From Bacteroidales bacterium UBA1751 (GTDB lineage Bacteria > Bacteroidota > Bacteroidia > Bacteroidales > UBA932): a stretch of 12,900 nt of DNA. The notes below the pieces were generated by a model. That model searched no databases. It was given only the letters and a program-made list of their open reading frames with translations, and was not told where the DNA came from. The stretch lies in assembly GCA_002315995.1 (NCBI GenBank), contig DCHN01000036.1, forward strand, positions 655 to 13,554. Reading direction: 5' to 3'. Shown piece by piece: positions 1 through 6,599 of this stretch. Both the position numbers and the translations under genes were made by a program. Numbering within the stretch: the first letter of the stretch is position 1; every line of letters begins with the position of its first letter.

Positions 1-360
1 GAAGCAGACAATGCTGCAATGAAAATAATCTCTCAGGCGGGTGCTGTAAAATTTCTAACAGAATTTTCCATCTCACAGGCTGATGCCCTCTTCGAAAAGT
101 GGGACGCCCTTGACAAATATCTGCTGGTAAAGTATATGGACGGCACCGTTAAGAATCAGATGCCCGCAGCACCTGCCTCCAATACTCCGGCATCAGGTGA
201 TGCCGCTGCTGTTGCCGCATCAAAGGGCATCGAAGTCACCCCATTCGTGAACAACGGACAAGTGAACTACATCCCCGTCTCCCCACAGTGGCCCGGCTAC
301 AGCGAAAAATTCAAGAAAGCCATAGTTGACGACACCGGCACCCACCTGAAAGTGAAATAA
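1..360 (+). CDS. C69-family dipeptidase, C-terminal fragment (5' end outside window)
   Basis: The reading frame is open from base 1 (E-A-D-N-A-A-M...) to TAA at 358-360, so the ATG at base 19 is internal and the true start lies upstream. The tail resembles the C-terminus of Bacteroidota C69 (PepD-like) dipeptidases: an Asp-Asn-Ala segment, a helical stretch with 'FLTEFSISQADALFEKWDAL', then the conserved-looking 'YLLVKYMDGTVKN'. An Ala/Pro-rich linker follows, and then a short tail ending 'DDTGTHLKVK'. Family members are N-terminal-nucleophile cysteine peptidases that cleave dipeptides. The nucleophile cysteine would be in the missing part, so activity cannot be judged here. The assignment rests on remembered family motifs in about 119 residues and is fairly but not fully secure. 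Confidence 0.7.
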   Translation, partial: EADNAAMKIISQAGAVKFLTEFSISQADALFEKWDALDKYLLVKYMDGTVKNQMPAAPASNTPASGDAAAVAASKGIEVTPFVNNGQVNYIPVSPQWPGYSEKFKKAIVDDTGTHLKVK

Positions 361-363
361 TGG

Positions 364-394
364 TTTCATATAATAAAGCATTTATGTATATTTG
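364..394 (+). promoter_or_regulatory. Predicted Bacteroides-type promoter of hipBA
   Basis: TATATTTG at 387-394 matches the Bacteroides -7 consensus TAnnTTTG exactly. A TTTC at 364-367, 19 bp upstream, is a one-mismatch version of the -33 TTTG element. Transcription would start near 400, giving a very short leader before the hipB ATG at 412. The 8-bp palindrome ATTATAAT (396-403) lies over the expected start site and is a candidate operator for HipB autorepression, but at this AT content it could be chance. Confidence 0.5.
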
Positions 395-411
395 CATTAT
401 AATATGATAGT

Positions 412-738
412 ATGAAAACAGAAAAATCACATCAACTACCAACAAAACTCAAAAACCAACTATCGACTGTAGGAAAACAGATAAAATTTGCAAGACTAAG
501 AAGAAAAATATCCCTCGCACAACTGGCAGAAAGAGCCGGATGCTCTGAACTGACACTGATCCGCATAGAAAAAGGAACTCCATCGGTAGCCATTGGCACA
601 TACGCAAGGGTGCTATATGGCCTTGGCCTGTCCGACGACCTTCTGTTGCTTGCGCAGAACGATCCCGTAGGCAGGAATCTGCAGGACATGGAGCTGAAAA
701 ACAAAGGAAAGGAAGAGGAGGAATATGATTTCAATTGA
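412..738 (+). CDS. hipB: HipB-like helix-turn-helix antitoxin/repressor
   Basis: This 108-residue protein has an XRE/Cro-type helix-turn-helix at about residues 18-75: 'VGKQIKFARLRRKISLAQLA' starts the fold, 'ERAGCSELTLIRIEKG' is the turn and recognition helix, and 'IGTYARVLYGLGL' closes it. The N-terminus is basic and polar, and the C-terminus is a charged tail (KNKGKEEEE). In HipBA modules such a protein binds HipA to neutralise it and represses the operon promoter. Its stop (736-738) overlaps the start of the HipA gene (725) by 14 bp, typical of co-translated toxin-antitoxin pairs. The family call comes from the HTH plus the HipA partner. The symbol is by analogy, since sequence identity to E. 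coli HipB is not claimed. Confidence 0.85.
   Translation: MKTEKSHQLPTKLKNQLSTVGKQIKFARLRRKISLAQLAERAGCSELTLIRIEKGTPSVAIGTYARVLYGLGLSDDLLLLAQNDPVGRNLQDMELKNKGKEEEEYDFN
716..721 (+). promoter_or_regulatory. Strong Shine-Dalgarno-like site for hipA
   Basis: AGGAGG sits 3 nt before the hipA ATG at 725, inside the 3' end of hipB. Most other genes here lack a clear Shine-Dalgarno motif, as is usual in Bacteroidota. The purine run also encodes the Glu-rich tail of HipB, so it may reflect protein sequence rather than selection for ribosome binding. Confidence 0.45.
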
Positions 739-1981
739 CATACTGGGAGCATTCGACTTCCTGAGCAAAGAGATAAAGATAGGCACTCTCCATTATGAAA
801 GATTGAAAGGAGACGCAACATATATCTTTGAATACGAACCATCCTTTCTAAAAGTTCTGCCAGGAACCATATTGAGCCATGACATAGGCCTTTTTATGGG
901 GAAACAGTCCACAAGAGGAAGCATATTCGCATTCCTTTCTGACTCCTGTCCCGATAGATGGGGAAAAGCACTCATAGACAAAAGGGAGGCACGCTACGCA
1001 AAACAACTGAATCGCAGCCCAAGAGTGTTTGACGATTTCGGTTACATGGTCCATCTGGACGACCGGACCAGAATGGGAGCATTGAGATTCCAATATGACG
1101 GCAAATACATTGGAACGGATTTCCAAGGCAACAACATTCCAATTATCGCGGACCTTAAAGATATTATACGTGAATCGCAAGCATACGAAAAGGCCATATT
1201 GGAAAACAGAGAACCGGAAGAGACATGGGTCAATAACCTGTGGAACCAGGGATCGTCCCTCGGCGGAGCGAGGCCAAAAGCGAATGTATCTGACAATGGC
1301 ATCCTTTATATAGCAAAGATACCGTCAGTGAAGGACACTTACGATATTGCACTATGGGAGCATTTTGCATCAAGACTGGCGCATAAGGCTGGAATAGATG
1401 TTCCGGAAACAAAAATAGCACATCTGCCAACCTCCGAACACCATGTACTGCTCTCCAGAAGATTCGACAGAGAGGCAGACCGGAAAATTCATTACGCATC
1501 CTCCCTTACACTTACTGGTTTGAGAGATGGGGACGGGGCTGGAACCAACAATGGATATATCGATATTGCAAACACTATCATAGGGGACGCGAACATCACT
1601 AATCCCCAAAAGAACCTGGAACAGCTGTACCGCAGAGTAGCCTTCAACATAATGATAGGGAATCATGATGATCATTTCAGAAATCACGGATTTCTTCTCA
1701 CGAAAAAAGGTTGGACGCTTTCACCGGCATTCGACTTGAATCCAACGAACATGATGTCACAGAGTCTGATGATTTCAAGCACGAGCAACGAATCATCCAT
1801 CAATGAGCTTCTGAGAGAATGCGAATCATATTATTTGGAAAAACAAACCGCAGAAGAAATTATGGAACAGGTTAGGGATGCAGTCGCATCATGGCGAGAG
1901 ACAGCTCGGGAAACGGGAATCTCTTCAAACGAACAGACAAGATTTGCAAAAAGGATGGATCTCTTCATTAACAAGAAGTGA
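725..1981 (+). CDS. hipA: HipA-family serine/threonine kinase toxin
   Basis: This is a full-length HipA-type protein of 418 residues. The N-subdomain includes 'FEYEPSFLKV' (35-44) and 'SDSCPDRWGKALIDKREAR' (72-90). Kinase features are all present: the Gly-rich loop 'GSSLGGARPK' (176-185), in which Ser178 aligns with the autophosphorylated Ser150 of E. coli HipA; a candidate ATP-binding Lys198 in 'IAKIPS'; 'RRFDRE' (245-250); the catalytic segment 'NIMIGNHDDHFRNHGFLL' (308-325) with Asp315/Asp316 and Asn320; and the metal-binding 'AFDLNP' (335-340) with Asp337. Family members phosphorylate aminoacyl-tRNA synthetases (GltX in E. coli) and stop translation; the target here is unknown. The start overlaps hipB by 14 bp, implying translational coupling. 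No truncation is seen, and no separate HipS-like gene is present, so this is the two-gene rather than the HipBST form. Confidence 0.9.
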   Translation: MISIDILGAFDFLSKEIKIGTLHYERLKGDATYIFEYEPSFLKVLPGTILSHDIGLFMGKQSTRGSIFAFLSDSCPDRWGKALIDKREARYAKQLNRSPRVFDDFGYMVHLDDRTRMGALRFQYDGKYIGTDFQGNNIPIIADLKDIIRESQAYEKAILENREPEETWVNNLWNQGSSLGGARPKANVSDNGILYIAKIPSVKDTYDIALWEHFASRLAHKAGIDVPETKIAHLPTSEHHVLLSRRFDREADRKIHYASSLTLTGLRDGDGAGTNNGYIDIANTIIGDANITNPQKNLEQLYRRVAFNIMIGNHDDHFRNHGFLLTKKGWTLSPAFDLNPTNMMSQSLMISSTSNESSINELLRECESYYLEKQTAEEIMEQVRDAVASWRETARETGISSNEQTRFAKRMDLFINKK

Positions 1982-2022
1982 CCAACCCGTGAATATGAGT
2001 TTAACCTAACAGCATTTAAGAT

Positions 2023-3000
2023 ATGAGCTACTCAAAAAAATATACGGTTACAGCACACGAAATGGACTACAGGTACCTCCTCACCCCCGACGGTATGCTC
2101 CTCTATTTCCAGGATACAGTTGCCTGCTACCTCTACGAATATCACCTCGCTTCATTTGACGTTGACAAACTGGGACTGCTCTGGATAGTTTCCTATTTTG
2201 ACCTTCACGTAATTAAAGGGAAGAGACCATACTGGTTTGAAGAGACCGAAATAAAGGTTTCACTCTCTGAAATATCCCCACTCAGGGCATTCTTCGATGT
2301 GGAGATGTACACCCCGCAAGGCGAACTCTATGCAACCGGGTCAAGCTCCTGGAGTCTTATTAATTCCGAAAAAAGATGCCCAGCCGAATGCCAGTCAGTA
2401 CTGGAAAAGGCAGGTATGCTCAATGGCGCTGAATGTATGGACGAAGCAAAAAAGGTCCGCCACCCGCGCCTCCACCAACTCAAGAGCGGCGAACTTCTCT
2501 GGGAAACCGTACACAAGACAGGTGGCAGGGACTTTGACCAGAACATGCACGTCCACAACAGGGTCTATACCGCAGCCGCCTTCAACTGCATTCCACAAGA
2601 AATCTATCGCACCAAGCAGGTGAAAAGCATCAATATCAAATACGAGCGTGAAACCTTCATAGGCGACGAAATAATCTGCCGCACCTACGAAGCACAATCG
2701 CCATCCGCTCCAGCACCTGTGTCTGAGCAGGCAATCCCAGCAACCACACCATCTCAAGCTCCTCAAGCCACTTCATTGGAGCAGGCAGTCCCTGCAACCA
2801 CATCAACTCAGGCTTCTCAAGCCACTGAACTGGAAAAGGCATCCACAGCAACCGTGGCAGAACAGGCCCGCTGCACCAACGGAAACAGGAGTTTCGTGCA
2901 CATCCTCAGCAACACCGCCGGCGAAGAGGTCTGCCGCATAGAAACACAATGGGAACCCAAGCTCAAGCAGGCAATGATAGAAGACCACCTCCGCCCTTAA
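2023..3000 (+). CDS. Acyl-ACP thioesterase (double hotdog) with repeat insertion
   Basis: This 325-residue protein matches the bacterial/plant FatA-FatB-like acyl-ACP thioesterase family, which releases fatty acids from acyl carrier protein in the cytoplasm. The first hotdog domain is about residues 5-115 ('LYFQDTVACYLYE', 'WIVSYFDLHV', 'PLRAFFDVEMY'). The second begins near 145 and carries the catalytic pattern D-x-N-x-H-x-x-N as Asp172, Asn174, His176, Asn179, followed by Glu210 in 'KYERE', equivalent to the plant YRREC glutamate. Residues about 224-286 are a low-complexity Ala/Thr/Pro/Gln/Ser insert made of 18-residue repeats. It interrupts the second hotdog before its last strands ('SFVHIL...CRIETQW'). 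Without it the protein would be about 262 residues, close to the usual family length. The gene starts 41 bp after hipA; no clear promoter is visible in that gap, so read-through from hipBA is possible. Confidence 0.85.
   Translation: MSYSKKYTVTAHEMDYRYLLTPDGMLLYFQDTVACYLYEYHLASFDVDKLGLLWIVSYFDLHVIKGKRPYWFEETEIKVSLSEISPLRAFFDVEMYTPQGELYATGSSSWSLINSEKRCPAECQSVLEKAGMLNGAECMDEAKKVRHPRLHQLKSGELLWETVHKTGGRDFDQNMHVHNRVYTAAAFNCIPQEIYRTKQVKSINIKYERETFIGDEIICRTYEAQSPSAPAPVSEQAIPATTPSQAPQATSLEQAVPATTSTQASQATELEKASTATVAEQARCTNGNRSFVHILSNTAGEEVCRIETQWEPKLKQAMIEDHLRP
2725..2868 (+). repeat. 54-bp in-frame tandem repeat (2.7 units) in thioesterase gene
   Basis: Units begin at 2725, 2779 and 2833, exactly 54 bp apart. 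Each starts GAG-CAG-GCA or the variant GAA-AAG-GCA. Units 1 and 2 match at 45 of 54 bases; unit 3 is partial (36 bp) and more diverged. The translated units read (S)EQAIPATTPSQAPQAT(S), LEQAVPATTSTQASQAT and LEKASTATVAEQA. The period is a multiple of three, so gain or loss of a unit keeps the frame. Confidence 0.9.
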
Positions 3001-3021
3001 CCCCACAGCCGAAACCATTAT

Positions 3022-3055
3022 CGTTGGCCAGACACGGGCGTTGGCCAGACACGGG
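3022..3055 (+). repeat. 17-bp tandem duplication of the hairpin's left arm
   Basis: CGTTGGCCAGACACGGG occurs twice back to back, at 3022-3038 and 3039-3055, with no mismatch. The second copy forms the left arm of the hairpin repeat. The first is an orphan arm, as though the element had been partially duplicated. The copy near base 12,815 lacks this extra arm. Confidence 0.9.
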
Positions 3056-3083
3056 CCACCCGTATCCGGCCAACTTTTCGAAC
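3038..3083 (+). repeat. Dispersed 46-bp hairpin repeat, copy A
   Basis: The 46 bases from GCGTTGGCC to TTTTCGAAC are identical to 12815-12860 and in the same orientation. Each copy lies shortly after a plus-strand stop codon: 37 bp after the thioesterase here, 60 bp after the S46 peptidase there. No transposase or target-site duplication is visible, so this fits a REP-like or terminator-associated repeat better than an insertion sequence. Confidence 0.85.
3040..3078 (+). terminator. Hairpin plus T-run after thioesterase gene
   Basis: The stem is GTTGGCC (3040-3046) with GGCCAAC (3068-3074), then GA with TC flanked by single A-C and C-A mismatches, then ACGGG (3051-3055) with CCCGT (3059-3063) around a CCA loop. 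TTTT follows at 3075-3078. This is a plausible intrinsic terminator for the plus strand, although the T-run is short. Confidence 0.55.
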
Positions 3084-3104
3084 TCTTGGCCACCGCGGGC
3101 CACC
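3084..3104 (+). repeat. Second intergenic repeat module, copy A
   Basis: TCTTGGCCACC followed by G-CGGGCCACC matches 12771-12791 at 20 of 21 bases. It resembles the left half of the hairpin repeat (TTGGCC, then CGGGCCACC). Here it follows the hairpin copy, while at the other locus the related module precedes it, so the modules are arranged differently at the two sites. Confidence 0.75.
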
Positions 3105-3112
3105 AGCATATT

Positions 3113-3234
3113 TGGGGCAGGTGCTATTTTGTAGTGCCTACCTGCCCCACTGGAGATAGCTGGGAGGCCATTTTGCGGGGCAGATCCACAGTGTAAAATG
3201 GCACCTGCCCCAAAAACATCCAGGACCTGCCCCA
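3113..3234. repeat. Cluster of GGGGCAGGT inverted-repeat arms
   Basis: Five arms of the 9-mer GGGGCAGGT or its complement lie in about 120 bp: forward at 3114-3122 and 3177-3185 (8 of 9), reverse at 3140-3148, 3203-3211 and 3225-3233. The outer pair extends further: GGGGCAGGTGCTATTTT (3114-3130) pairs with 3195-3211 at 16 of 17 positions. GCCATTTT (3167-3174) can also pair with AAAATGGC (3195-3202). Several mutually exclusive stems are therefore possible. Confidence 0.8.
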
Positions 3235-3250
3235 GACCCCCCCCCTTTTT

Positions 3251-3292
3251 TAGAGAAATCACCCAGTCCACAATACGCTGTGAACTGGGTGA
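3251..3292 (-). terminator. Probable terminator of the minus-strand operon
   Basis: TCACCCAGT (3259-3267) pairs perfectly with ACTGGGTGA (3284-3292). After one mismatch, CACA (3269-3272) pairs with TGTG (3279-3282) around a 6-nt loop. Read on the minus strand, it lies 49 bp past the stop of the last operon gene and is followed by TTTCTCT, a moderately U-rich tail. On the plus strand it is followed by no T-run. Confidence 0.5.
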
Positions 3293-3341
3293 ATCTAATT
3301 AAAAACAGTTGAGCCTTATTGCAGCCCAAATGCAAGCTGGA

Positions 3342-4937
3342 TTATTCAACAACAATATCTCGCACGCACCTTACCTGATATCCTGAGCAGATATTTGTAT
3401 AGGAAATATTGAGTTTACCATGAATGGAAGAACTGAATGTTGACATAATGCCATAGAACTGGAAGTTGGTAATGACATCCGATGACTTCTTGCACTGGTA
3501 CCCTGTTGAAAGGGCAATGTAGTTCATCTGGCACTCGCCAACGTAATCTGTAAGGTCACCTGCCTTTGCCGCATCCACTGTAAGTGTATTATATGAACCG
3601 GCACCTGCAAGAGTAGTCTTGTTTCTCAAACCTGACATCACATATTTGAATCCGGCAGCATTTGCATTTGCAATGGTAGAATATTTGAGATCTGAATCGT
3701 AGAAGAGAGCTGAATCAGCAGCAGCAACGAGCTTTTCACCCTCAGCCTTGGTTGGAATATGCCACCCCTTAGGACATATACCCTGAGTACCCTCAAAGTC
3801 GTCGAAGTTATCCTCAGTAATGTTATCTGTACCAAAAATAGCATAGTAGTCATAGAGATAACCATACTTCTCATTCTTGGCAGATGTTGCAGGAGTCTGC
3901 TCCAAAGATGCAGGATAGCTGTACCATATATGATTGTCTGAAGTTGCATCGGCAGATACGCTCTTTCCAAGAGGAACAAATCTCAACGGCTGAACCATCC
4001 AAACTTTACCATTGTCCAATGTATCAATATCATACTTGATATGGTCATAGAGTATATAACCCTTGTCAAGATGCTCCTCAAAAGGAACCTCATACTCACC
4101 GCCACCAAGTGTACCACCATCTGACCAGTTGGTAATTTCACCTGAAAGGGTAGCATATACACCATCTGTAGTAACCTTTGCATTAATTGTATAAGTATAT
4201 CCCTGTTTGATTACAGCAGAAGGAATACCTGTAACAAGGGTGCTACCACCCTCAGCCTTCACTACAAGACCGAATGAACGCTCCTGAGGAACAACAATTA
4301 CACGGTATTTCTTGTTTGCCTCAGTAGCCTCTGCCTTAATGTCAAAAGGAGTGCTTGTCTCATCAGGAGTAACTGTAATGAGCTCACCCTCGCCGCTGGT
4401 ATTTACCGCAATGTTTGCCTTTCCAACGAGATCCTTAACAATTACATTCTCAACAGGAGCACCAGCCTCATTGCTTATGTTAATAATAATCTGGCTCAAA
4501 TAGTGCTTGAAAGGAAGAGAAACGGCTGTAACCTGAGGAAGAACATCATTCTTTGCACCAGCCATGAAATCTGAAGCACCCGCACCTGTACTCTGATCAG
4601 CAGCTACCGTGAATGTAGTTGGCATACCTGTTGCAGCATATGGATAGAATGCAAAGAGAGAGCAGGTCTCGCCACCCTCGGCATACCATTTCAAATCCCC
4701 CTTGAAGGACTGCCTTACAGCATCGTATGTAAGACACGCATTCTCAGCATAGACACTCTGATCCTTCTTTACAATCTTGAGTCCCACCTGGTCTCCCTGC
4801 TCAAAGTTTGTTGATGTAGCACGGGTAATAACAGGAGTGATCTCAACTGCAGGGCTCTCCTGAACAGGAAGCTCGCTCTTCTGGCATGAAACCGCCGCAA
4901 TGGCAAATGCCGCAAGAATAAAAATTGATTTTTTCAT
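3342..4937 (-). CDS. Fimbrillin-like / FISUMP-domain surface lipoprotein
   Basis: This 531-residue lipoprotein has a signal peptide with lipobox 'AAVSC' and lipidated Cys18. Residues about 30-275 resemble fimbrillin-like (Mfa1/FimA superfamily) domains: 'TRATSTNFEQGDQVGLKI' (38-55), 'SLFAFYPY' (93-100), 'DFMAGAK' (123-129), 'LPFKHYLSQIIINI' (141-154), and 'EITNWSDGG' (267-275) at the end of the domain. Residues about 300-527 are a FISUMP (Fibrobacter succinogenes major paralogous) domain: 'NGKVWMVQPLRF' (309-320), 'YGYLYDYYA' (358-366), 'GICPKGWHIPT' (386-396) and the closing 'YQVRCVRD' (520-527). Fimbrillin-like proteins form or tip pili and are often trimmed after Arg; Arg39 is a possible site. 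The FISUMP role is unknown. It is last in the operon, 35 bp after the outer-membrane barrel gene, so it probably works at the cell surface with it. It could be a pilus subunit or a substrate-binding lipoprotein; no other fimbrial genes are present. Confidence 0.8.
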   Translation of the reverse strand: MKKSIFILAAFAIAAVSCQKSELPVQESPAVEITPVITRATSTNFEQGDQVGLKIVKKDQSVYAENACLTYDAVRQSFKGDLKWYAEGGETCSLFAFYPYAATGMPTTFTVAADQSTGAGASDFMAGAKNDVLPQVTAVSLPFKHYLSQIIINISNEAGAPVENVIVKDLVGKANIAVNTSGEGELITVTPDETSTPFDIKAEATEANKKYRVIVVPQERSFGLVVKAEGGSTLVTGIPSAVIKQGYTYTINAKVTTDGVYATLSGEITNWSDGGTLGGGEYEVPFEEHLDKGYILYDHIKYDIDTLDNGKVWMVQPLRFVPLGKSVSADATSDNHIWYSYPASLEQTPATSAKNEKYGYLYDYYAIFGTDNITEDNFDDFEGTQGICPKGWHIPTKAEGEKLVAAADSALFYDSDLKYSTIANANAAGFKYVMSGLRNKTTLAGAGSYNTLTVDAAKAGDLTDYVGECQMNYIALSTGYQCKKSSDVITNFQFYGIMSTFSSSIHGKLNISYTNICSGYQVRCVRDIVVE

Positions 4938-4972
4938 TTGACTTTATTTTAAAGTGTTAATTATTTAAATTC

Positions 4973-6577
4973 TCAGAAATTGTATCCCACCTTCAACTGC
5001 GAGATCCATCTGCGCGCATTACAAGGCTCAGGCAAAAGAGCAGCCTCTCCACCTGCCTTACAAACCTTCCCACTTATAAGCCCCTCAGAGAGCTCGAACC
5101 ATATCCCAGGCTTGAAATTGAAACGAACATTCAAATTGCCACCAACCTTACCGCCCGTATTGTATAACATACTGCTCAAGTAGTTCGCAGCCTCAAAATC
5201 GGCATTCCCCTGAACACCGCTCCTGAAGTCAACACTCCAAAGAGAGTTCCCATAATATCCATTACCCCAGAAGAGCTCCGCCCCAAAATCCACCATACCA
5301 AAATGCCATACCGCATTGGCATCACCCATCCACATCTGCATATCATTGCCACCCGAGAATGGATATTTTACAGTAGCAACAGAGTGCTGAGCCTCCCAAC
5401 AACCCTTCACCTGAAGATTAAACCCCTTGGTATCGTAGTTGTACTGCACATTAACCCTATGAATCTTCCTATTGAAAATCTGATTGCTGCCAAGATTCCT
5501 CACGGTTGTTACACCGCCCTCGGTAACCTTGTCAAGCAACTGCTCCCTGTTGGTCTGATCAAAATAACTTCCAACAAATCTTATGGCATGCCTCTCATTG
5601 AACTTGTAACCAAGCCTCAAAGCAGTCTCAGTTGAATGGAACTTATACCAGATAAACTGCTTCTCACCAGCCCAACCATCTGAATATACCCACTTGAACT
5701 CACCCAAGAACCCACCAACGGAGTACTGCAAAGCAAATCCATTCGATATCTGCCCAATTGGGAACCCCTTCACACCAGCCTCGCTCAAATGAATGGCGCT
5801 GTTATCCCAAATTCCATACACACCATACGAGTTACCCTTGTCAATGAACGCATAGAGAACATCACCCGTTGTACCAATCTGCTCCGCATCAACATTCTCA
5901 CTATCTTTCGACAATATGTAGCTCAAACCCAAAGCCCAATTGTCACTATGGTACTGAACCGCCGGAGCAAAAAGAATATGAAGCCCATAATTCACATGCC
6001 TCAGATCCTTTCTCTTGCTGTAATTTGAACCACGGAAATCAATTTCACCACCCAATCTCCACGAATCATCAAGATCAACGGCAATATTTCCATCAAAAGT
6101 ATATGTCTGCAACGTCTTGCTCCCCGGCGTATACTCCATTATATCAACCGGATAGAACCCCGGATTAATGAACATTGAACCGCACATCTCCTTACCCTCC
6201 TGGTGCTCGAACCCAAAGAGCCCCCTCATTGAAAAGCCCCTCAGATGCATGATGCTCTCCGCCTTTGCACCCGCCTTCCAGAGTGATGAAGCGCCCCAAC
6301 TTGGCCGATAGTCTCCGTTCTCAATGGTTCCGTAAGCCTCCGCGTATGAAATGGCCAGCGGCTTCCCCTTTGCCGCGGTATCTATTGCACTGCGCAAACC
6401 ATTCGCATTCACCGCATCATTCCACAAATTGCCCCTTACCACCCTGCTGTACGGCTGGGCAAAATATGAAGAGAACTCAGCCTGCGAAGAGACACTCTCA
6501 TAAGACTGTGCATAAACAGCTGTAGAGAGAGCCATAACGGCTGTAAATATCAACATTGCAACGCCAATCCTGTGCAT
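4973..6577 (-). CDS. DUF6850-type outer-membrane beta-barrel protein
   Basis: From the ATG at 6577 this encodes 534 residues. The signal peptide 'MHRIGVAMLIFTAVMALST' ends with 'VYA', with cleavage before Gln24. The rest alternates aromatic and polar residues as in an outer-membrane beta-barrel ('GYFNPG'-like turns, many Trp/Tyr/Phe, e.g. 'FKWVYSDGWAGEKQFIWYKF') and ends 'LKVGYNF' with a terminal Phe, the usual barrel insertion signal. The sequence and its position after a DUF4876 gene fit the DUF6850 family; no function is established that I know of. Longer starts at 6607 and 6673 are open but overlap the upstream gene by 8 and 74 bp and lengthen the signal peptide. I chose 6577 because AAAAAGGGG lies just before it and it leaves a 22-bp gap. 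The protein may be the barrel partner or exporter for the lipoproteins on either side. Confidence 0.75.
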   Translation of the reverse strand: MHRIGVAMLIFTAVMALSTAVYAQSYESVSSQAEFSSYFAQPYSRVVRGNLWNDAVNANGLRSAIDTAAKGKPLAISYAEAYGTIENGDYRPSWGASSLWKAGAKAESIMHLRGFSMRGLFGFEHQEGKEMCGSMFINPGFYPVDIMEYTPGSKTLQTYTFDGNIAVDLDDSWRLGGEIDFRGSNYSKRKDLRHVNYGLHILFAPAVQYHSDNWALGLSYILSKDSENVDAEQIGTTGDVLYAFIDKGNSYGVYGIWDNSAIHLSEAGVKGFPIGQISNGFALQYSVGGFLGEFKWVYSDGWAGEKQFIWYKFHSTETALRLGYKFNERHAIRFVGSYFDQTNREQLLDKVTEGGVTTVRNLGSNQIFNRKIHRVNVQYNYDTKGFNLQVKGCWEAQHSVATVKYPFSGGNDMQMWMGDANAVWHFGMVDFGAELFWGNGYYGNSLWSVDFRSGVQGNADFEAANYLSSMLYNTGGKVGGNLNVRFNFKPGIWFELSEGLISGKVCKAGGEAALLPEPCNARRWISQLKVGYNF

Positions 6578-6599
6578 TGCAACCCCTTTTTCAAAAATC

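Larger units (their letters stand above)
3001..3341. other. Repeat-rich intergenic region between convergent genes
   Basis: These 341 bp separate the stop of the plus-strand thioesterase from the stop of the minus-strand lipoprotein gene. I see no credible gene. From left to right it contains a 17-bp tandem duplication, a hairpin repeat also found near base 12,815, a partial third repeat, a cluster of GGGGCAGGT-type arms, a C9T6 tract (3237-3251), and a 9-bp stem hairpin. The open frames crossing it, mostly on the minus strand, are built from repeat sequence and look like no known protein. Confidence 0.8.

Noticed and set aside
2395..2766. A 123-codon open frame on the minus strand opposite the thioesterase gene
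   Set aside because: It lies wholly antisense to a gene with clear family motifs, has no domain I recognise and no promoter or ribosome site. Its composition follows from the opposite strand.
3022..3104. Possible CRISPR array, because of short repeats
   Set aside because: Repeats are adjacent or fold into one hairpin, no unique spacers of regular length separate them, and no cas genes are present.
2949..3335. Several open frames of 60-100 codons crossing the thioesterase end and the convergent spacer
   Set aside because: They are built from the hairpin and GGGGCAGGT repeats on both strands and overlap each other; GC-rich repeats simply lack stop codons.
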